The notes beneath the pieces were generated by a model. The model was not told where the DNA came from. It worked only from the letters and a program-made list of their open reading frames with translations, and searched no databases. The position numbers and the translations under genes were made by a program. Positions 6,022 through 11,010 of a stretch of 11,010 nt of DNA are shown in pieces; positions within the stretch are counted from its first letter, which is position 1; every line of letters begins with the position of its first letter. Origin of the DNA: JANMDS01 sp031430575 (lineage in GTDB: Bacteria; Pseudomonadota; Gammaproteobacteria; Burkholderiales; Casimicrobiaceae); contig JANPBT010000006.1 in the NCBI GenBank assembly GCA_031430575.1, positions 1 to 11,010 of the forward strand, written 5' to 3'.

Positions 6022-6813
6022 TCATGCCAGCACCGTCCACCATAATTTCACCCCAATCAAAATCAACACCACCGCCAGCGCGGTACGCAACCATACATGC
6101 GGCAATCGCGCGGAGAGTTTTGCGCCAACAATAACTGCAGGAATTGAGCCCAATAATAAATTGCCGAGCAGTATGAAATTAACATTACCCATGAGCAAAT
6201 GCCCCATCCCGGCGAAGATGGCGAGTGGAATCGCGTGAACGATGTCGGTGGCCACAAGACGTGACGGGGTGAGCCTTAGCGGATAGAGATAAAGCAAAAA
6301 TACCGCGCCTAGGGCACCTGCGCCAATGGACGTAATGGTCACCAACACGCCCAATACAGCGCCTGCCGCCACCGTCAGTGGTGCCTGTAAAGCCTTGAAC
6401 TTCTCAGCGCGATCAGTACGAAAGTGGCGGCCCAAGGCATGCAATGGTTCTTGAAACAAGATGCCGAAAGCGGTCAACACAATCGCGCTCGCAATGGTTA
6501 GCGTGAGGATGTACACATCATCTGTTTTGAGTGGGTGAAACTTCATCCATGCCAGCGTGAGCGCTGACGCGGGCAGGCTGCCGCTCCACAGCCGTTTGAC
6601 CACCGCCCAATCGATCAGCCCCTGACTGTGATGGACACGCATCGCAAATAGTTTGGTGATCGCGGCAAACCATAGATCAGTGCCCACCGCCGCCAATGGT
6701 GCCACACCGAAGATCAACAACAGTATGGGTGTCATCAGCGAGCCACCGCCGACACCGGTGAGTCCGACGATAAAACCCGTCAACGCGCCAGCGGCGACCA
6801 ACATTAAGTCCAT
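6022..6813 (-). CDS. TauE/SafE-family permease (putative sulfite/sulfonate transporter)
   Basis: This is a 263-residue very hydrophobic inner-membrane protein with the two-fold internal repeat of the TauE/SafE (DUF81) family. The first repeat has GLTGVGGGSLMTP at 17-29 and GTD at 44-46; the second has TSIGAGALG at 161-169 and VATD at 187-190. I expect 7-8 membrane segments. Family members are linked to export of sulfite or sulfoacetate, or other sulfur compounds; the substrate here is not readable from sequence. It is the last gene of cysD-cysNC-permease, and ATG 6813 starts three bases after the cysNC stop. A TTG at 6816, directly next to that stop, is a possible earlier start adding one residue. 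There is no good Shine-Dalgarno, so reinitiation after cysNC is likely. A role in sulfur oxyanion movement, linked to PAPS synthesis, is inferred from the operon. Confidence 0.85.
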   Translation of the reverse strand: MDLMLVAAGALTGFIVGLTGVGGGSLMTPILLLIFGVAPLAAVGTDLWFAAITKLFAMRVHHSQGLIDWAVVKRLWSGSLPASALTLAWMKFHPLKTDDVYILTLTIASAIVLTAFGILFQEPLHALGRHFRTDRAEKFKALQAPLTVAAGAVLGVLVTITSIGAGALGAVFLLYLYPLRLTPSRLVATDIVHAIPLAIFAGMGHLLMGNVNFILLGNLLLGSIPAVIVGAKLSARLPHVWLRTALAVVLILIGVKLWWTVLA

Positions 6814-6816
6814 CAA

Positions 6817-8694
6817 TCAGCCCAGGTTTTGCGCGATCAACGCAGCACAAGTTTCCGCATTCATCCGCGCCGTGTCGAGATGGATCTCGGGTGTCTCAGG
6901 CACCTCGTAGTCGCTGTCGATACCGGTAAAATTCTTCAACTCGCCGCGCCGCGCTTTCGCGTATAAACCTTTCGCGTCACGTCGTTCGCATTCTGCCAGT
7001 GGCGCATCAACAAACACTTCTAAAAACTCACCCTCGGCAAATAGTGACCGCGCCAGCCTTCGCTCAGCGCGATAAGGAGAAATGAAAGAAACAATCACAA
7101 TCAGACCCGCATCCGCCATTAACTTTGCGACTTCGGCGATGCGGCGAATGTTTTCTACACGATCAGCTTCGGTGAATCCCAAGTCGCGATTGAGTCCATG
7201 CCGCACATTGTCGCCATCGAGAATGTAGGTGTGTCTGCCTTCCGCATGAAGACGTTTTTCCAGCAGGTTGGCGATGGTAGATTTTCCGGCACCGGATAGG
7301 CCGGTGAACCAGATGCAGCGTGCAGTCTGCTGCTTCATCAACGCTCGTGCCGATTGATTAATCTCCAGCTCCTGCCAATAAATATTGGCTGATCTGCGCA
7401 GGGCAAATTCAATGGTGCCCGCGCCAACGGTGTCGAACGTGAGCTTGTCGATCAGAATAAAGCCGCCGAGAATTCGGTTCTGGGCGTAAGGCTCAAACAC
7501 CACCGGTTGGCTGAGCGACAGATTGACTGCCGCCATTTCATTAATAGCCAGCGTGTCGGCAGCCAGCTCGGCACCGGTGTCAATGGCGATCCGATATTTG
7601 ATTTCGGTAACGGTGGCAGTCACTTCTTTGCAATGTAGTTTTAGCAGATAAGGCCGACCGGGCATCAGCGGGTGATCAGACATCCAGATCAGGCGCGCGG
7701 CAAATTGGTCAGCGACTTCCGGCATGTTGGTTGGGGCCGCAATAACGTCGCCACGACTTACATCAACGTCATCGTTCAGTGTGAGCGCGATCGAATCACC
7801 CGCGCGCGCAATGGCTGCGTGGCGCTCGCCGATATAAATTTCCTTTACCGTGGCGGATCGATTGCCAGGCAATATCCGCACGCTATCACCCGCCATTAAT
7901 TCACCGCACGCGATCCGACCCGCCACGCCACGAAAGTTTTGATGTGGACGCAATATGCATTGAACGGGCATCCGCATTGCGGTTGGCGGATTGCCATGCA
8001 ATGTGGTGCCGGATGGATCCACCGCGTTTAGATAGTCAGCCATTGCTGGTCCGCAGTACCATGGGGTCTGAAGACTTGCCGTGAATACATTGTCACCGCC
8101 GATGGCGGACAACGGAATCGCTTGTAACGATGCAAAGTTGAGTCCAGCAGCAAACTCTCGATACGCGGCCTCAATGCTCTGAAAAACAGTTTCATCAAAA
8201 TCAACCAAATCCATTTTGTTGATTGCCAACACGATATGACGGATACCCATCATGGCCACAATGCGCGAGTGTCGCTGCGTCTGTGTCAGCACACCTTTGC
8301 GGGCATCGACAAGAATTACGGCCAGCTCTGCGGTGGATGCGCCCGTGGCCATATTGCGCGTGTATTGCTCGTGCCCCGGTGTGTCGGCAACAATAAATTT
8401 TCGTTTATCAGTCTGGAAAAAACGATACGCAACATCAATGGTGATGCCCTGCGCGCGTTCCGCCTGGAGGCCGTCAACCATGAGGGCGAAATCGAGATTC
8501 TCTCCCTGCGTGCCGTACTCTGTGGAATCCTTCGCCAGCGCCTGCATTTGGTCATCAAAAATACATTTTGCGTCGTACAGCAAGCGGCCAATAAGGGTTG
8601 ACTTGCCATCATCCACGCTGCCGCAGGTAATGAAGCGCAAAGCGGGCAGGCGTGCGCATGATGTCGAACTATGAAGCGTTGCGGAGGGCACCAT
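6817..8694 (-). CDS. cysNC: Bifunctional sulfate adenylyltransferase large subunit / APS kinase
   Basis: This 625-residue fusion couples two steps of sulfate activation in the cytoplasm. The N-terminal CysN part is an EF-Tu-like GTPase whose GTP hydrolysis drives APS formation by CysD: G1 GSVDDGKS at 25-32, G2 GITIDVAYRFF at 83-93, G3 DTPGHE at 104-109, G4 NKMD at 159-162, followed by beta-barrel domains to about 440. The C-terminal CysC part (about 457-625) is APS kinase making PAPS: P-loop GLSGAGKS at 465-472, DGDNVRHGLN at 493-502, FISPYRAER at 537-545 around the conserved serine, and a lid region GLYAKARRGELKNFTGID. All key motifs are intact and the length fits the CysNC/NodQ type. The ATG overlaps the cysD stop by one base, which indicates translational coupling. 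Assimilatory use is the default; a sulfation role would also need sulfotransferase genes, none of which is seen here. Confidence 0.96.
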   Translation of the reverse strand: MVPSATLHSSTSCARLPALRFITCGSVDDGKSTLIGRLLYDAKCIFDDQMQALAKDSTEYGTQGENLDFALMVDGLQAERAQGITIDVAYRFFQTDKRKFIVADTPGHEQYTRNMATGASTAELAVILVDARKGVLTQTQRHSRIVAMMGIRHIVLAINKMDLVDFDETVFQSIEAAYREFAAGLNFASLQAIPLSAIGGDNVFTASLQTPWYCGPAMADYLNAVDPSGTTLHGNPPTAMRMPVQCILRPHQNFRGVAGRIACGELMAGDSVRILPGNRSATVKEIYIGERHAAIARAGDSIALTLNDDVDVSRGDVIAAPTNMPEVADQFAARLIWMSDHPLMPGRPYLLKLHCKEVTATVTEIKYRIAIDTGAELAADTLAINEMAAVNLSLSQPVVFEPYAQNRILGGFILIDKLTFDTVGAGTIEFALRRSANIYWQELEINQSARALMKQQTARCIWFTGLSGAGKSTIANLLEKRLHAEGRHTYILDGDNVRHGLNRDLGFTEADRVENIRRIAEVAKLMADAGLIVIVSFISPYRAERRLARSLFAEGEFLEVFVDAPLAECERRDAKGLYAKARRGELKNFTGIDSDYEVPETPEIHLDTARMNAETCAALIAQNLG

Positions 8695-9605
8695 CAGAAA
8701 TACCCTTCCCGCTTCTTTTTTTCCATCGAGCCTGGCTGGTCGTTGTCGATCATGCGCCCTTGTCGTTCAGACGTGCGCGTGCGGATGGTCTCAGCAATGA
8801 TTTCTTCCACCGTGCTGGCTGAGCTCTCTATTGCGCCCGACAGCGGATAGCAGCCGAGCGTGCGAAAGCGCACCCGCCGCAGTTCCGGTTCCTCGCTGGT
8901 GAGCAGCGGCATACGATCATCATCCACCATGATCCATGCGCCGTTACGTTTCACCACTGGGCGCATTTCGGCGAAATACAGCGGCACGATCGGGATGTTT
9001 TCTTGTGCGATGTATTGCCAGATGTCGAGCTCTGTCCAGTTTGAAAGCGGGAAAACGCGGATGCTTTCCCCGTTTCGAATATGCGTGTTGTAGAGATTCC
9101 ACAGTTCGGGTCGTTGCGCCTTGGGCTCCCAGCGATGCCCCCCTGCGCGAAATGAAAATACACGTTCCTTTGCACGTGATTTTTCTTCATCACGGCGCGC
9201 ACCGCCAAAAACAATTTCGAATCCCGCTGCGTCGAGTGCTTGCGTCAATGCCACTGTCTTCATCACATCCGTGTAATAGCTCGAACCATGTGTAAACGGA
9301 TTGACCCCTGCTTGCAGGCCGGCATGGTTGGTATGCACGATCAAATCCATACCCGAGCTATCAGCCATTCGCGCTCGATGTGCATACATGTCGCGGAATT
9401 TCCAGGTGGTATCGATGTGTAACAAGGGAAACGGCGGGGTTGCCGGAAAGAAGGCTTTTTTGGCAAGGTGAAGCAGCACTGAAGAGTCTTTCCCAATCGA
9501 ATACATCAGCACCGGCTTACGCTGAGACGATATCGCCTCGCGAAAAATCTCTATGCTCTCAGCTTCCAGTGTTTTCAGTTCGTCTTGCCTATCAGCGGAT
9601 GGCAT
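8694..9605 (-). CDS. cysD: Sulfate adenylyltransferase small subunit
   Basis: This 303-residue protein has the usual length of CysD. With CysN it forms ATP sulfurylase, which makes APS from ATP and sulfate. The modified PP-loop SIGKDSS is at 36-42, LLHIDTTWKFRDMY at 61-74, then FGGARRDEEKSRAKER and the typical C-terminus GRMIDNDQPGSMEKKKREGYF. The ATG at 9605 fits the family's N-terminus; no other in-frame ATG is near upstream, and the Shine-Dalgarno is weak (AAGAAAA). It is first in the operon, and its TGA shares one base with the cysNC ATG (TGATG). No CysB-type site can be assigned by eye in the 164-bp spacer upstream. Confidence 0.97.
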   Translation of the reverse strand: MPSADRQDELKTLEAESIEIFREAISSQRKPVLMYSIGKDSSVLLHLAKKAFFPATPPFPLLHIDTTWKFRDMYAHRARMADSSGMDLIVHTNHAGLQAGVNPFTHGSSYYTDVMKTVALTQALDAAGFEIVFGGARRDEEKSRAKERVFSFRAGGHRWEPKAQRPELWNLYNTHIRNGESIRVFPLSNWTELDIWQYIAQENIPIVPLYFAEMRPVVKRNGAWIMVDDDRMPLLTSEEPELRRVRFRTLGCYPLSGAIESSASTVEEIIAETIRTRTSERQGRMIDNDQPGSMEKKKREGYF

Positions 9606-9684
9606 GGATTTTCTTTTTGGATAAAGCAGCAGCCGACTGCAATTGACAAAATTTTAAATGGGTCTTAAAAATTCAAACTCGTTT

Positions 9685-9730
9685 ATCTGCGGGCGTCCTC
9701 GCATTAAATGCCGTGGAGAGACCCGCAGAT
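9685..9730 (-). promoter_or_regulatory. 9-bp inverted repeat between the YHS gene and cysD
   Basis: ATCTGCGGG at 9685-9693 and CCCGCAGAT at 9722-9730 are perfect inverted copies separated by 28 bases that contain a small imperfect palindrome GCATTAAATGC (9701-9711). On the minus strand the repeat lies downstream of the YHS stop and is followed by an A/T-rich stretch with five Ts. It could be a terminator for that gene with a large loop, an operator, or a leader structure for cysD. The rest of the 9606-9769 spacer is A/T-rich and probably carries the cysD promoter, but I cannot place it. Confidence 0.4.
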
Positions 9731-9769
9731 GCTAGGGTTTTAAAATCCAACAAACGGGCTTAGAAGTGC

Positions 9770-10387
9770 TCAACCCTTCGATAATGCTCCCTTCGCCTTC
9801 GCATCTTCAACCGCCTTCGCCAACTCAGCGCCACTCTTGTAATGCGGCACCCGTGCGAACGTTGTGCGCTTGGTGCGTTGCCAGAAGCTGTTATTGCCTT
9901 CGACTTCTTCTTTCCAGTATTTATTGGCTAGCGCGAGGTTATTTTTTTCATCAATGAGGAATCCGTCCTTCGAGCCTTGCCCGCCGAAAATATACAGCTT
10001 GCCGTCAATCATTTTCCAAGTGTCGCCGTCGCCGCCCCATGGGATGCCATAGACGATTCCGTTCGCGCAGTAGCCGCCGAATTCGGGTAAATATTTGGTC
10101 GCTTCTTTATCGAACAGGGCTTTGTTTTCCGCGCTGGAAAAGTAAAACACGATGCCTTTGTAGTCGGTTTTGAATTGTGGCGAGCCAACGGCATCTTTGT
10201 TCGCGACAAAATAGCTCACGACGTCATAGCCTTTTAACATCAATGGCGTGCCCGCTTCATCCGGTGTGGCGTTGACAGGCCGGTAGCCTTGGCTGGGATT
10301 TTGTGCATTGATTGCACCGCAGCCGCTGAGAAAAATCGCGCAGGCGGCGATGAAAGTTGCGCCAAGTAGTTTCGATTTGGATTGCAT
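9770..10387 (-). CDS. YHS-domain lipoprotein
   Basis: This 205-residue protein has a lipoprotein signal peptide with lipobox LSGC at 20-23. The residue after Cys23 is Gly, so by the +2 rule it probably goes to the outer membrane. A YHS-type domain spans about 52-135: GYDVVSYF at 53-60, FYFSS at 81-85 followed by KALF, YLPEFGGYCA at 99-108 with the typical GGYCA, and DGKLYI at 128-133. The C-terminal 65 residues are lysine-rich and soluble. YHS domains occur in metal-related proteins and in secreted proteins of unknown role, so a metal or redox link is possible but unproven. The ATG at 10387 has GGGAG six bases upstream. An 87-bp gap with no visible terminator separates it from the same-strand gene upstream, so the two may share a transcript. 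Confidence 0.87.
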   Translation of the reverse strand: MQSKSKLLGATFIAACAIFLSGCGAINAQNPSQGYRPVNATPDEAGTPLMLKGYDVVSYFVANKDAVGSPQFKTDYKGIVFYFSSAENKALFDKEATKYLPEFGGYCANGIVYGIPWGGDGDTWKMIDGKLYIFGGQGSKDGFLIDEKNNLALANKYWKEEVEGNNSFWQRTKRTTFARVPHYKSGAELAKAVEDAKAKGALSKG

Positions 10388-10474
10388 ATTGTTCTCCCGG
10401 AAATAATCAATTAGTTTACGTGTTTGCTGCGACTTTAGATGTGTGAAGCAGAGGTTGGTTCATTGCAGGTTTGT

Positions 10475-11010
10475 TCACCACGATTTCACTGTTATTTTAT
10501 CGTTGCTCGGCGCAGGCGGCGCAATGATTTCGCGTTGCTCCCATGTTGTCACCACGCCTTGGTTGAGCGCATCAGTGCCACCAAGATGCTCGCATTGTTC
10601 GGCTCGTCTCGCCGCCAATTCGTTGCCCTTGCATAGCATTGCGAGCGGTGTTTTTTGCTTCAGTAATTGTGATGGATGGATCAGGCGCAGCATCCCTTTT
10701 TTGTTTTCAAGGCGAATAAACTTTTCGATGAATTCTTCGCTCATCTTTCCGTTGGTCATCTCCAGAAAGTAGTCACTGGAGCGCCTTTTATTTAGTGCCT
10801 TGGTGGTTTTATTGTAGCTGCCGTGAAATCCCAACATGGTTGGTTCAGACTTTGACGCTGATGTCGCGAACTGCCGAACCGTGCCGCCCAAAAACATCGT
10901 CGCGCACGCAGATGTGCAGCGTCCGTAAACCGCGGTGGCGAATTGGCGTTTACGAATATCGCGACCGATGAAGCGCGCAGTCGGTGAATCGCCGCCGCCT
11001 GATTGATGAA
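10475..11010 (-). CDS. C-terminal part of a ClpP-like (COG3904-type) protein, 5' end outside window
   Basis: The frame stays open from the stop at 10475-10477 to the window edge (177 residues visible), so the ATG at 10897 is probably internal. Reading upstream of it gives GGGDSPTARFIGRDIRKR and then GRCTSACATMFLGG. This resembles the SPGG...RxIR and C-x-SAC-x-x-x-F-x-GG pattern I know from COG3904-type proteins with a ClpP/crotonase-like fold. The serine of TSAC (codon 10910-10912) and the histidine of LGFHGS (codon 10823-10825) are 29 residues apart, close to the Ser-His spacing in ClpP. The C-terminal part includes ALNQGVVTTWE near the end. Such proteins are usually periplasmic; the signal peptide would lie outside the window. 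Family assignment is from memory of motifs, and catalytic activity is not established. Confidence 0.6.
   Translation of the reverse strand, partial: HQSGGGDSPTARFIGRDIRKRQFATAVYGRCTSACATMFLGGTVRQFATSASKSEPTMLGFHGSYNKTTKALNKRRSSDYFLEMTNGKMSEEFIEKFIRLENKKGMLRLIHPSQLLKQKTPLAMLCKGNELAARRAEQCEHLGGTDALNQGVVTTWEQREIIAPPAPSNDKITVKSW

Noticed and set aside
10439..10772. Plus-strand open frames opposite the ClpP-like gene
   Set aside because: They overlap a better-supported minus-strand frame, lack ribosome sites and resemble no family.

Overview
The window looks like a chromosomal segment of a moderately GC-rich Gram-negative proteobacterium, most likely a betaproteobacterium. The reasons are Sec-type signal peptides, an outer-membrane-type lipoprotein, a fused cysNC next to cysD, a REP-like GTAGGGTGGGCA-type repeat, and secreted beta-helix proteins of a kind common in that group. 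The assignment to class is an inference; no rRNA or tRNA is present to anchor it.

Left part (1-5983, + strand): a head-to-tail array of five paralogous genes for secreted right-handed parallel beta-helix proteins. The first is cut by the window edge; the other four are complete (337, 337, 313 and 321 aa). Each complete copy has a signal peptide ending in AxA before a conserved VQR start, then a nearly constant N-terminal domain with two close cysteines, then beta-helix rungs in which conserved blocks alternate with variable segments. Copies 1-3 are close relatives, copies 4-5 form a second body type, yet copy 4 carries almost the same signal peptide and leader as copy 3. The array is therefore a mosaic. 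The spacers between copies 1-4 are long (about 350-430 bp). They hold hairpins in the same relative place after each gene, structured leaders and, after copy 1, a REP-like repeat pair.

Middle part (6022-9605, - strand): a compact sulfate-activation operon, cysD - cysNC - tauE/safE-family permease. cysD and cysNC overlap by one base (TGATG). The permease ATG lies three bases after the cysNC stop, in the same frame. CysD plus the CysN domain make adenylylsulfate (APS), the CysC domain phosphorylates it to PAPS, and the permease probably moves a sulfur oxyanion or sulfonate. The operon converges with the beta-helix array with only 38 bp between the stops.

Right part (9606-11010, - strand): a 164-bp spacer with a 9-bp inverted repeat upstream of cysD, a YHS-domain lipoprotein gene, and the 3' part of a gene running off the window. 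Read past its first ATG to the window edge, that last gene shows a ClpP/COG3904-like Ser...His pattern. Nothing in the sequence ties the right part functionally to sulfate activation or to the beta-helix array.
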